This document shows, one piece after another, positions 1-6,607 of a stretch of 9,923 nucleotides of DNA. The stretch lies in contig CALGHC010000444.1 of NCBI GenBank assembly GCA_937915965.1, forward strand, positions 1 through 9,923, read 5' to 3'. A program made the position numbers and the translations under genes. The DNA comes from an uncultured Myxococcales bacterium (GTDB taxonomy: Bacteria; Myxococcota_A; UBA9042). Numbering within the stretch: position 1 is the stretch's first letter; each line of letters begins with the position of its first letter. The notes beneath the pieces were generated by a model. The model was not told the origin of the DNA. It saw only the letters and a list, made by a program, of their open reading frames with translations, and did not search any database.

Positions 1-479
1 CTGAGAATCCCAAGGGCGAGGCAGCCACCGCCGCGGCCTTTGTCGCTGGCGTCGGCCCCGAGCTCGACGGTTCGAGTTTCGTAGCCGTTCAGCAGTGGCT
101 GCACGATCTGGACGTCTTTGGCGAATGGAGCCGAAGTGAACAGGACAAGACGATCGGCCGACGCCGCGCCGATGATCAAGAGCTCGCCGGCGCACCCGCG
201 TCGGCGCACATCAAGCGCACCGACCAGGAGAGCTTCAGCCCACCGGCGTTCGTCTTGCGGCGGTCCATGCCTTGGGCGGACCCCGACGGCGAAGGACTGA
301 TCTTCGTTGCGTTTGGCCGAACGCTCGACGCGTTCGAGGCCCAACTTCGCCGCATGGTCGGCCTCGACGACGGCATCGTAGACGGACTCTTCCGATTCTC
401 GCGACCGCTGACCGGGGCGTATTTCTGGTGCCCACCGTTGCGCGGTGACCGCCTCGATCTGACCACGCTGGGCCGCTAG
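1..479 (+). CDS. DyP-type haem peroxidase, C-terminal part (5' truncated)
   Basis: The gene runs off the left edge. The reading frame starts at base 3 and gives 158 residues before TAG at 477-479. The first residues, ENPKGE, are the tail of the family signature GxxDGTENP, so the catalytic Asp lies just outside the window. Then come a QxWxHDL segment, 'EQDKTIGRRRADDQEL', the proximal haem-ligand His in 'AHIKR' (fragment residue 69), the distal Arg in 'LRRSMPW' (residue 86, with the same 17-residue spacing from the His as in E. coli YfeX) and the closing 'FSRPLTGAYFWCPP' strand. Family knowledge: DyP peroxidases use H2O2 and haem to oxidise dyes and other substrates; YfeX-like members are cytoplasmic. 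The true substrate is unknown. The protein ends where YfeX ends, so there is no C-terminal extension. The gene converges on the lipoprotein gene with a 27-bp gap. I am sure of the family and unsure of the subclass because the N-terminal half is missing. Confidence 0.92.
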   Translation, partial: ENPKGEAATAAAFVAGVGPELDGSSFVAVQQWLHDLDVFGEWSRSEQDKTIGRRRADDQELAGAPASAHIKRTDQESFSPPAFVLRRSMPWADPDGEGLIFVAFGRTLDAFEAQLRRMVGLDDGIVDGLFRFSRPLTGAYFWCPPLRGDRLDLTTLGR

Positions 480-506
480 GTTCGCGGTCGCACCAGCGCA
501 GTGGCG

Positions 507-2936
507 CTACAGAAGCTTGGCGCCGCCCGGATAGCCGTAGCTGACGTAGTCGCTCCAGCCGTACACGGTGAGACCAACGGGTGCGCTCGACGTGAGCGTG
601 TGCACGCCCTCAGCCACCGCGATGACCGCCACCTGCCACTTGCCGTCGGCGAAGACCGTGAAGTTCGCGCCCGGTACGCCCTGGCCGTCCAAGGTGACCT
701 CGGTGCCAGCAGGGCCGACGACGTTGATGTAGTTCTCGGTGTACTTGTTGGGAACGAGGAAGACGTATTCGTCGAGGTACTGCGCGATCGACACGGTGAG
801 GATGAAGGCTGGGTCGCCAATCTTGGCGTCGTCCGCGTCCGGGATGTTGGGGCAATCGGAGTTCTTCTGGCACGCGATGGGCGTGTTGAGCTTCTCCATG
901 TGGTGCGTGCACACCTTGGTCCCGCTGAAAGTCGAGTTGCAGACATCGTTGTTGGGCTCAGGCGCGTTGGCCGACGCGAGGAACTGGCCCACCATGACGG
1001 GCTTGTCGCTGATGATCTCAAAGTCCTGATCGGACTCGAACTCGAACCACTTGCCCTGGTTGATCTGCGGAATCGCGGCCTGAGGCGGATTGGTCGCGAC
1101 GTTGGTGCCATCCTCCGAGGCAAGAATGCGCCAGGCGTCCTTCGCCTTGCCGCGCGCTTTCGAGCGAGTCGCCACGTAGGTGGTGCCCCACGAGCTCACG
1201 GGGAAGAGCTGCTCTTCGAGGTGATCTGCGCAGCAGGTTACCGGGCAATCGTCATTCGACGTGCACGGCCAGCCCTGGTTCTGACACACACCCTGGTTCG
1301 TTCCCTCGATCTTCACGCACTTGTTGGTGTTGGGCGAGTTGGCCGCCTCGGACCCACCAAAGACCGCGATCTTCTTGTCGCCCTTGAGCCAGGTGCCGGT
1401 CAGGTCCGCACCGTTCTCGTTGGTCTCGATGGTCATCACCTCGCCCTGCTCAAGCGGGAACTCCATGATATTGAGCCAAGGACCCGCGGGGATTGGCTTT
1501 GCGCCACCCGCCGCCATCGTCTTGACGACAACCAAAGCCTTGACCTTGGTCACGCCGGGATCGACAGCAACGACCGTGACGAAGCCGCGCAGGTCCTGGT
1601 GGGTCTGCTGGCGGGTCATCACCCAGTACTCGTTGCCCAGCGCGTTCGACGGCAGCAGAAGCGAGGCGTCGTTGCTGAAGACGTCGTAGTTCTGTAGCGG
1701 GTTGAACTGGTACGCGACGATCGGCTGGTTGGAGCTGATCCGGTAGACGCTGTAGTTGAAGCCAGTGCCGTCCTGCTGCAGGGGCTGCTTGCCCCAGGCC
1801 GGGTCGGGCAGATTGAGGATCTTCAGCTGATTGGCCTGGACGGTGTAGGTGGCCGTCAGGGCGCCCTCGCCCTTGCCTACCTTGACCTTGACAGTCGCCG
1901 GTTTCGCCTTCGTATTCGAGATGATAACCGAATACTGCGAGTTCTGGGCGTCGTAGAATCCGCCCTTGCCGTTGGGCACCTTGGCGTTGTCGAGATCCAC
2001 GGCCCAATAGTCGCAACCAACGTTGGTCTTGCTCTTTGGGTCGGTCGCGCACGGCGACACGCAGATGCCGGCGAGGCAGGTCAGGCTGGTCAAACCGCAG
2101 TCCTGGCTGACGTCGTAGCCGGTGCCGTCCTCGCGGCAGACCAGCGCTTTGTCGCCCAGGCAACTCTTCTCTCCGGGCTCGCAGACCTTGCACGAGCCGT
2201 TGCTGCAGAACTGGCCGGCCTTGCAGATCTCGACGATCGCCGCGGCGCTGCCCTTCGAATTGCACTTCATCAACTGCGTGCTCTTCTCCTGGCCCGGTGC
2301 CGGAGAGCTGCAGAACGTCTCGAGCGGCTGACACATCTTGCAAGCGCCATCGAGACACAGCGGTTGGCCCTCGGGGCATGCGACCGTCGTGTAGCTATGA
2401 CCATCGTCGTTGCAGGTCTGCAGGAATTTGTCGGTCGCGCAGGTCTTCACGGCGGGCACGCACGAAGGCTGCACGCACTTGTGATCCTCGCAAACGTAGC
2501 CGGCACCGAGGGTCTGGCAGTGGAAGTTGACGAGGCACTGGGTGCACTGCGAGATGTCGAGAGCGCACCAGGGCGTGTCCGGATAGGGCTTGCAGGTGCT
2601 CGCCTTCGCGCAGCCGGGGTTCTCGGCGACGTCCGACACATCCGGCTTCACGACGATGTCGGGAACGTCGGGCACATCAGGCGCCCCAGTGTCTTCGGGT
2701 TCCGTACCGGTCTGATCCACGTTCCATTGCACATCTGATGGTGTCGACCCGTCAGGAAGGGCGACAACGTCGGGGATACCGGTCGTTGCGTCGGTGCCAC
2801 CGGTCGGCGGCCACGTCACACCCGTGTCCAGGACGTAGTTGTTGTCAGTCTGGTCGGTGCCGCATCCAACAAGGAACGGTAGACAGCAACAGATGGCGAC
2901 AACGGCGGCGGGTGCAGCAAGCTGACGACGCATCAT
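507..2936 (-). CDS. Cys-rich lipoprotein with IgGFc-binding-protein-like domain
   Basis: 809 residues. The N-terminus is a lipoprotein signal: two Arg, a hydrophobic stretch and lipobox LVGC with Cys25 (+2 Gly). An acidic Pro/Asp/Val linker follows (about 45-105, with PDVPDVPDI), then a Cys-rich part (109-308, 28 Cys) holding three six-Cys repeats. From about 305 to the end is a beta-rich region of the IgGFc-binding-protein type: 'CDYWAVDLDN', 'QYSVIISNT', 'PIVAYQFNPL', 'VFSNDASLLLPSNALG', 'VFLVPNKYTENYINVV' and a final 'VYGWSDYVSYGYPGG'. In this bacterial family the name only reflects similarity to an animal mucin-like domain; the role is unknown, probably surface adhesion or matrix. The region carries two short Cys-rich inserts. 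The frame is open up to 3641, but that extension has no signal peptide and the lipobox fixes the real start near 2936. Two consecutive ATGs (2936, 2933) compete; GAGG lies 2 nt before the first and 5 nt before the second, so 2933 is equally possible. Single-gene unit, divergent from the hydrolase gene. Confidence 0.87.
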   Translation of the reverse strand: MMRRQLAAPAAVVAICCCLPFLVGCGTDQTDNNYVLDTGVTWPPTGGTDATTGIPDVVALPDGSTPSDVQWNVDQTGTEPEDTGAPDVPDVPDIVVKPDVSDVAENPGCAKASTCKPYPDTPWCALDISQCTQCLVNFHCQTLGAGYVCEDHKCVQPSCVPAVKTCATDKFLQTCNDDGHSYTTVACPEGQPLCLDGACKMCQPLETFCSSPAPGQEKSTQLMKCNSKGSAAAIVEICKAGQFCSNGSCKVCEPGEKSCLGDKALVCREDGTGYDVSQDCGLTSLTCLAGICVSPCATDPKSKTNVGCDYWAVDLDNAKVPNGKGGFYDAQNSQYSVIISNTKAKPATVKVKVGKGEGALTATYTVQANQLKILNLPDPAWGKQPLQQDGTGFNYSVYRISSNQPIVAYQFNPLQNYDVFSNDASLLLPSNALGNEYWVMTRQQTHQDLRGFVTVVAVDPGVTKVKALVVVKTMAAGGAKPIPAGPWLNIMEFPLEQGEVMTIETNENGADLTGTWLKGDKKIAVFGGSEAANSPNTNKCVKIEGTNQGVCQNQGWPCTSNDDCPVTCCADHLEEQLFPVSSWGTTYVATRSKARGKAKDAWRILASEDGTNVATNPPQAAIPQINQGKWFEFESDQDFEIISDKPVMVGQFLASANAPEPNNDVCNSTFSGTKVCTHHMEKLNTPIACQKNSDCPNIPDADDAKIGDPAFILTVSIAQYLDEYVFLVPNKYTENYINVVGPAGTEVTLDGQGVPGANFTVFADGKWQVAVIAVAEGVHTLTSSAPVGLTVYGWSDYVSYGYPGGAKLL
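2058..2462 (-). repeat. Three tandem six-Cys protein repeats in the lipoprotein
   Basis: Residues 159-293 of the lipoprotein contain three consecutive units of about 41-50 residues, each following C-x6-C-x(7-15)-C-x(11-12)-C-x(5-6)-C-x4-C. The Cys positions are 159/166/175/187/194/199, 202/209/225/238/244/249 and 252/259/267/280/287/292. The first and third units share a 'C..DG..Y' core (CNDDGHSY and CREDGTGY). The even Cys count per unit suggests three disulfides each, fitting an exported protein. The units have diverged, so this is an old protein-level duplication rather than a recent DNA repeat. Confidence 0.8.
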
Positions 2937-2938
2937 GA

Positions 2939-2942
2939 CCTC
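2939..2942 (-). promoter_or_regulatory. Ribosome binding site GAGG of the Cys-rich lipoprotein
   Basis: On the minus strand the sequence reads TTGAGGTC-ATG-ATG. GAGG lies 2 nt from the first ATG (2936) and 5 nt from the second (2933). The usual spacing favours the second ATG, which would drop one Met and leave the signal peptide intact. Confidence 0.55.
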
Positions 2943-2952
2943 AAGGGGCTGG

Positions 2953-2967
2953 TTCAGGCGGCCTGAA
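2953..2967. repeat. Perfect 15-bp inverted repeat TTCAGGC-G-GCCTGAA
   Basis: Two perfect 7-bp arms flank a single central base. The site lies between the start codon of the Cys-rich lipoprotein (2936) and its candidate -10 box (2987-2992), so it would fall early in the transcribed leader. A 1-nt loop makes an RNA hairpin unlikely to close fully; a dimeric repressor operator is the more natural reading. No regulator gene is present in the window to pair with it. Confidence 0.5.
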
Positions 2968-2986
2968 TGACGTGGCCGAACGCGAT

Positions 2987-3015
2987 ACTGTACACGTGGC
3001 GTGCACCGATCACAA
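2987..3015 (-). promoter_or_regulatory. Candidate sigma70-type promoter for the Cys-rich lipoprotein
   Basis: On the minus strand, TTGTGA (3010-3015, 4 of 6 to TTGACA) is followed after exactly 17 bp by TACAGT (2987-2992, 4 of 6 to TATAAT). The predicted start is near 2980, giving a leader of about 44 nt. The spacer and the edge of the -10 box carry an imperfect palindrome at 2990-3006 (GTACACG-TGG-CGTGCAC, one arm mismatch), where a regulator could bind between the two boxes. It rests on consensus match only. Confidence 0.35.
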
Positions 3016-3094
3016 AACTGGGATTGAGCAGAGCGGCCGAGATGCCCCGCCTGGCCGCGCCCAGACGTTTGTTGATTCGGAATCGCAGGCCAAT

Positions 3095-3160
3095 ATCTCG
3101 CCGGCGACGCGACGCTATCTCGCCGGCGACGCGACGCTATCTCGCCGGCGACGCGACGCT
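3095..3160. repeat. Perfect 3 x 22-bp tandem repeat with palindromic cores
   Basis: Three identical 22-bp units start at 3095, 3117 and 3139 with no mismatch. Each holds the perfect palindrome TCGCCGGCGA (3098-3107, 3120-3129, 3142-3151). The 22-bp period is about two DNA helical turns, so the palindromes face the same side of the helix. The array ends 9 bp before the candidate -35 box of the hydrolase gene. Because 22 is not a multiple of three and no supported gene covers it, it is not a coding repeat. A bank of protein-binding sites is plausible; a neutral, strain-variable tandem repeat is the alternative. Confidence 0.95.
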
Positions 3161-3169
3161 GGGGGGACG

Positions 3170-3199
3170 GTGACGGCGACCGACGCGGCGCTGTAGAAT
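3170..3199 (+). promoter_or_regulatory. Candidate promoter for the exported hydrolase
   Basis: GTGACG (3170-3175, 4 of 6 to TTGACA) is followed after 18 bp by TAGAAT (3194-3199, 5 of 6 to TATAAT). The predicted start is near 3206, leaving about 20 nt before the ATG, just enough for the ribosome binding site. The tandem palindrome array lies immediately upstream. Consensus match only. Confidence 0.38.
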
Positions 3200-3212
3200 C
3201 GCAGCGCAACCC

Positions 3213-3217
3213 AGGAG
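3213..3217 (+). promoter_or_regulatory. Ribosome binding site AGGAG of the hydrolase
   Basis: AGGAG lies 8 nt before the ATG at 3226. It matters because the encoded N-terminus is unusual (a long Pro/Ala-rich stretch before the hydrophobic segment) and might otherwise be dismissed as a wrong start. No in-frame start codon lies nearer the hydrophobic segment. Confidence 0.75.
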
Positions 3218-3225
3218 TCTCGCAA

Positions 3226-4365
3226 ATGCCCCGCCCCATCCCAACCCCGTCAGCCCCCCGACAGTCAGAAGCGGCCCGGCAAGCCCCGTCAGCCCGGCAG
3301 ATCCCAGCGGCCACGCCGACCACGGCAACACCGCCGGGCCACGCGTCGCCTGCAACCTCAGCGCTCGCGTGGCTGTGGCTCGCGCTTGCGGCCGGGACCA
3401 CGTGCAGCGATGTCGACGCAGGCAACTCGGGCGCGGCGACCGGTGGCGACGTGGCCGGCGCTGAAGCAACCGGGGCGGATGTAGCCGACACCGAGGCGGA
3501 CGTGTCGGTACCGGGCACCGGACTCAAGATCCTGACATTCAACGTGCTGTGTTCGTTTTGCGCCAAGCCGGACCACGACCCATGGAGCGAGCGGATACCA
3601 GCGCTGCAAGACGTCATTGCCCGCCACGATGCCGACCTCATGGGTCTCCAGGAGCTCTTCTCCTTCGAAGCTGGCGACGACTCCGAGGTGCTGGCGATGA
3701 TGGGCGCTGACCCGGCCTACACAGCGCTCTACTACCACGTCACGCCCACGGACGTGCTCGACATGGACTACCCAGACGCGACGGTCTACGTGCGCACCGC
3801 CCGCTTCGACGTGATCGAGAGCGGCACCTTCTGGCTGTCGCCCACCCCGGACGTCGCCTTCTCGACCGGCTTTGCGCCCAGCGGCCAGCTGCCCCGCTTG
3901 GTCGCGTGGGCGCGCCTCGATGACAAGGTGAGCGGCCGCGAGCTCGTCTTCGCCTCCACCCACGTCGACAACAACGCGCCAAGTCAGGCGTTGTCGGCGC
4001 CCCTGATCCTCGAGCGCCTCGCGCCGATTGCCGCCGACACCCAGGTCATCCTGGTCGGCGACTTCAACGCCGACCCCGGCCATGTCGCCTGGCAAACGCT
4101 CACCGACGGTGTAGACGGCAAGGGTCTCGCGCTGGTCGATGCGTTCGAGGTGGCGCAGAGCTGGGACGTCGACAGCGACACCGAGACCAAGGCGGATTAC
4201 GACCCGAGCGAGCGGATCGATCACATCTTCTTCAGCAAGGGTGGCCTGGCCACCGGCGGCACGTTCGACGTGCCGAAGTGGACAGTCGACATGCAGCGCT
4301 ATGGCTCGAAATCGCTGTATCCGTCCGATCATTTTGCGATTGTCGCGGAGCTGGCGGCGCCGTGA
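3226..4365 (+). CDS. Exported endonuclease/exonuclease/phosphatase-fold hydrolase
   Basis: 379 residues. The C-terminal 280 residues are a complete DNase-I-like (EEP) domain with all expected motifs: LTFNVLC (Asn106), GLQELF (Glu143), STHVDNN (His246), VGDFNAD (Asp279, Asn281), RIDHIFF (Asp332) and SDHF (Asp368, His369). These residues bind the divalent metal and catalyse phosphodiester hydrolysis in the family. 'ESGTFWLSPTPD' and 'QLPRLVAWARL' also match it. Substrates in the family range from DNA to phospholipids and phosphoinositides, so the substrate cannot be named. The N-terminus has about 45 Pro/Ala/Thr-rich residues, a hydrophobic core (AWLWLALAAG) and Cys60; AGTTC is a poor lipobox because Thr, not Gly or Ala, precedes the Cys, so Sec export is likely but lipidation doubtful. 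An acidic Gly/Ala linker (61-98) separates it from the enzyme. AGGAG 8 nt upstream supports the start. It is divergent from the Cys-rich lipoprotein and probably a single-gene unit, since a hairpin follows the stop. Confidence 0.92.
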   Translation: MPRPIPTPSAPRQSEAARQAPSARQIPAATPTTATPPGHASPATSALAWLWLALAAGTTCSDVDAGNSGAATGGDVAGAEATGADVADTEADVSVPGTGLKILTFNVLCSFCAKPDHDPWSERIPALQDVIARHDADLMGLQELFSFEAGDDSEVLAMMGADPAYTALYYHVTPTDVLDMDYPDATVYVRTARFDVIESGTFWLSPTPDVAFSTGFAPSGQLPRLVAWARLDDKVSGRELVFASTHVDNNAPSQALSAPLILERLAPIAADTQVILVGDFNADPGHVAWQTLTDGVDGKGLALVDAFEVAQSWDVDSDTETKADYDPSERIDHIFFSKGGLATGGTFDVPKWTVDMQRYGSKSLYPSDHFAIVAELAAP

Positions 4366-4387
4366 GGCCGCACGGCCGGTGCGGCTC
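4364..4387 (+). terminator. GC-rich hairpin after the hydrolase gene
   Basis: GCCGCAC (4367-4373) pairs perfectly with GTGCGGC (4379-4385) across a 5-nt loop. The stem can extend to 4364 and 4387 with one bulged G. It starts at the stop codon itself. There is no T-run after it, so it is not a classic intrinsic terminator; it may be a terminator helped by Rho or a 3'-end stabiliser. Confidence 0.42.
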
Positions 4388-4489
4388 GCTTGGACCGAGC
4401 GACTGGACCCGCGTGGGCTCCGATTGACGAATCTCACCGCCTGCACGACGTTGTCGGCGCGCCTCAACCCGCCACTCCCGCACCAGCCC

Positions 4490-6607
4490 ATGCTTCTGCC
4501 CAGGTCCATTGTGAATCGCTGGATTCTGCCAGCGCTGCCGCTCGCGCTGGCACTGTCCGTGTACGCGCCGACTCTCGGTTTCGAGTTGGTGTACGACGAC
4601 CACGACGCCATCGAGGCCAACACAGCGGTGGTCGACGCCGACCTCGTCGCGCTCATGACGACGCCCTTCTGGGGCCCCGGCGAGGCCGACCGCGTCGCGA
4701 CCTGGCGCCCGCTGACCAGCGCGAGTTTTGCGGTGGATCGCCGTGTGGGACTCGCCCTGGCGAATGGCGCCTCGCCCGAGCGCGCGATCGCCGCGGCGCT
4801 GCACGCGGGCAATCTGGCAGCGTTCCTGGCGGCGATCGCGGCGCTGTGGTGGCTGCTCGGTGTGCTTGGTGGCAACATCGGCGTGCGCCTCGCGGCCACT
4901 GTGCTCTTTGCCGTGCATCCGCTGTTGACGGAGCCGGTTGCCTGGACCGTCGCACGCGCCGATCTGCAATCCGCTTGCTTTGGGCTCCTCTTTCTCACCG
5001 CATGGGTACGGGGCTGGCGCCTGCGATCCGCGGCCTTCCTCGCCGGGGCGTTGCTCGCGAAGGAGTCCGCGATCGTGCTGCCCGCGGTGGCGCTGGCCTG
5101 GACCTGGAGCACGATCCGCATCAAGCGGGATGGCGCAATGCCGTCTCTGTTGCCGCCGCTGCGGCGTTTGAGCGAGCTGCACCCAAGCGTGGCGCTTGAG
5201 AGCGGCGACGGCCAACCGCTGGATGACGATGTTGGCGCCTTGAACGAGGCCGCGACCCATGGCCCAGCGGTGCCCTCCGCCTCTGCCGGGGGCAGCGGCG
5301 CGGCTGCGGTCCGACGGTGGCCGCGGCCGGCCGGCATGTGGATCCCGGTTGGTGTCACCGTGGTTTGCTGGTTGGCGAGTCGCGTCGCTGTGCTTGGCAG
5401 CCTGAGCGGGGCGGCACCGACGGTGGTCGAGAATCCGGTTGTCGCCGCGGACTGGGTCAGCCGCGGGATCGCGGCGCTGATTGTCGCGGGGCTGGGCGGC
5501 CAGCGTCTTCTCTTCTCGGGTCCCCTGAGCAGCGACTATGGACTCGCCCACTTTCCTGCGCTGGGTGCGGGCGCCGAGGCGGCGTTTGGCTGGTTGGTCT
5601 GGGGTGTGCTGGCTGGCGGCATGTGGCTCGCGCGGCGTCGGTCGCCGCGGATGGTCCTGGCGCTCGGGATGATCGCCGCCCCCATGCTGCTCTTCAGCCA
5701 CGTCATCGTGCCCTTGCCAACGGCGTTCGCCGAGCGGCTCTGGGTGCTGCCGGTGGCGGGCATCTGCAGCGTCACAGCTGTCGGCTTCGAGCGCGCGCTG
5801 CAGGTGCGCCTGCGCTTCGTTCCGGTCCTGCTGCTTGGATTCGCGGTCTTGATCGCCCTCAGCGCGGTGTCGGTACGATTGCGGCTACCCGACTGGCGCG
5901 ACGACGCGTCGGTATACGAGGCGATGGTCCGCGACGCACCTCTGAGCTACCGGGCGCTCGTCAACTCCGCGTCGGTCGCGCAGGACCGCGGCGAGATCGA
6001 GGTATCCCGGGGACGGCTGAAGCGTGCGCAGCAGATTCACCCGGAGTCGCCCATGGCCTGGCTCGCGCTGGCCCGCCTTGAGACCGCGGCCGGCGAGGCG
6101 ACCGGGGCGCGCGAGTCGCTGGATCGAGCCCAAGCGACTGGCGGCGTCACGGACAAACTGCTGGAGGCCTATTGTGCCTTTGCCGCCCGCTTTGAGACGC
6201 CCCCCGAGGCGATGCGGCGGTGCGAAGTGGCCGCGGCGGCGCGTAGTCGGCGACCTCGACCGCTGCCGCACATGTACCTCGCGATGGCCCTCGACCGCGG
6301 CGGCCGCGACGACGATGCCACAAGGGCGATGGCGGCGGCCTTGGCAGCGTGCGGCAACGGGCCAGTCCCATTCGTTCTGCAGCGCAACGCGGGAATCTTC
6401 TTCGCTCGCCAGGGCCGCTGGCCGGACGCAGTACAATGGCTGCAGGCCGCGCTGACCGTACGACCGGGCGACCGCCAGGTCCTGGAGCCGCTCGGTGCTG
6501 CGTGCAACGCGTGGGCCGCGGCGAGCGCGACGACGGCCGACATCGCCGCGAAGCAAGCGGCCGACGCCTGCCTGGCAGCGGTCAACGAAGCACGGAGGCT
6601 CCAGTGA
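4490..6607 (+). CDS. TMTC-like polytopic membrane protein with C-terminal TPRs
   Basis: 705 residues. About ten hydrophobic segments span residues 11-463, then a soluble tail (about 465-705) with TPR-like helix pairs (about 485-553 and 592-660, e.g. 'YLAMALDRGGRDDDATRAMAAAL'). Motifs match the GT-C glycosyltransferase group that includes animal TMTC O-mannosyltransferases and their bacterial relatives: an acidic loop 'YDDHDAIEANT' (Asp36/Asp37), 'TWRPLTSASFAVD', 'HPLLTEPVAWTVARADL', 'LLAKESAIVLP', 'GPLSSDYGLAHFP' and 'AERLWVLPVAG'. In that group the enzyme takes sugar from a lipid-linked donor and modifies proteins on the outer face of the membrane; the exact activity here is inferred. Residues 208-282 are an unusual hydrophilic, low-complexity loop. 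The frame is open from 4139, overlapping the hydrolase gene, but the membrane domain starts only after 4490. ATG 4490 lacks a clear ribosome binding site; GTG 4511, with AGG 6 nt upstream, is an alternative. TTGACG at 4424-4429 resembles a -35 box but has no good -10. The stop overlaps the MEMO start (GTGA), so the two are translationally coupled. Confidence 0.85.
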   Translation: MLLPRSIVNRWILPALPLALALSVYAPTLGFELVYDDHDAIEANTAVVDADLVALMTTPFWGPGEADRVATWRPLTSASFAVDRRVGLALANGASPERAIAAALHAGNLAAFLAAIAALWWLLGVLGGNIGVRLAATVLFAVHPLLTEPVAWTVARADLQSACFGLLFLTAWVRGWRLRSAAFLAGALLAKESAIVLPAVALAWTWSTIRIKRDGAMPSLLPPLRRLSELHPSVALESGDGQPLDDDVGALNEAATHGPAVPSASAGGSGAAAVRRWPRPAGMWIPVGVTVVCWLASRVAVLGSLSGAAPTVVENPVVAADWVSRGIAALIVAGLGGQRLLFSGPLSSDYGLAHFPALGAGAEAAFGWLVWGVLAGGMWLARRRSPRMVLALGMIAAPMLLFSHVIVPLPTAFAERLWVLPVAGICSVTAVGFERALQVRLRFVPVLLLGFAVLIALSAVSVRLRLPDWRDDASVYEAMVRDAPLSYRALVNSASVAQDRGEIEVSRGRLKRAQQIHPESPMAWLALARLETAAGEATGARESLDRAQATGGVTDKLLEAYCAFAARFETPPEAMRRCEVAAAARSRRPRPLPHMYLAMALDRGGRDDDATRAMAAALAACGNGPVPFVLQRNAGIFFARQGRWPDAVQWLQAALTVRPGDRQVLEPLGAACNAWAAASATTADIAAKQAADACLAAVNEARRLQ
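6594..6598 (+). promoter_or_regulatory. Ribosome binding site GGAGG deciding the GTG start of MEMO
   Basis: GGAGG lies 5 nt before GTG at 6604, inside the end of the TMTC-like gene. It selects this GTG over upstream in-frame starts (the frame is open from 6349), and the residues that follow are the conserved N-terminus of the MEMO family. Confidence 0.88.

Noticed and set aside
453..479. Encapsulin-targeting peptide at the end of the DyP peroxidase
   Set aside because: The end (LDLTTLGR) only faintly resembles GSL-type cargo peptides and follows the fold directly without the usual flexible linker. YfeX-like enzymes end at the same place.
495..508. Terminator hairpin between the peroxidase and the Cys-rich lipoprotein (AGCGC-AGTG-GCGCT)
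   Set aside because: The stem is only 5 bp, there is no T-run, and it overlaps the lipoprotein stop codon. This is expected by chance at this GC content.
501..1697. Plus-strand open frame opposite the Cys-rich lipoprotein
   Set aside because: The minus-strand protein has a lipobox, ordered Cys repeats and family motifs. The plus-strand product shows none.
507..2936. Antibody-binding or immune-evasion role for the IgGFc-like lipoprotein
   Set aside because: The domain name comes from similarity to an animal protein. The motifs are common in environmental bacteria, and nothing here points to antibody binding.
3095..3160. CRISPR array
   Set aside because: The 22-bp units are directly adjacent with no spacers, and no cas gene is present.
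2937..3641. N-terminal extension of the Cys-rich lipoprotein up to 3641
   Set aside because: The frame is open, but the lipoprotein signal begins at 2936/2933 with GAGG upstream, and the extension would overlap the divergent hydrolase gene and its promoter region.
4424..4452. Promoter for the TMTC-like operon at TTGACG
   Set aside because: The -35 match is 5 of 6, but no acceptable -10 follows at 16-18 bp spacing.
4139..4489. Earlier start of the TMTC-like protein inside the hydrolase gene
   Set aside because: The extra 117 residues are Arg-rich out-of-frame translation of the hydrolase coding sequence. The membrane domain begins after 4490.
3358..5358. Long minus-strand open frame of 666 codons
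   Set aside because: It is a shadow of the hydrolase and TMTC-like genes in GC-rich DNA. The product is low-complexity Arg/Ala/Ser-rich with no domain, while both plus-strand proteins have full motif sets.
6349..6603. Earlier in-frame start for MEMO
   Set aside because: The GTG at 6604 has GGAGG at ideal spacing and is followed at once by the conserved family N-terminus.
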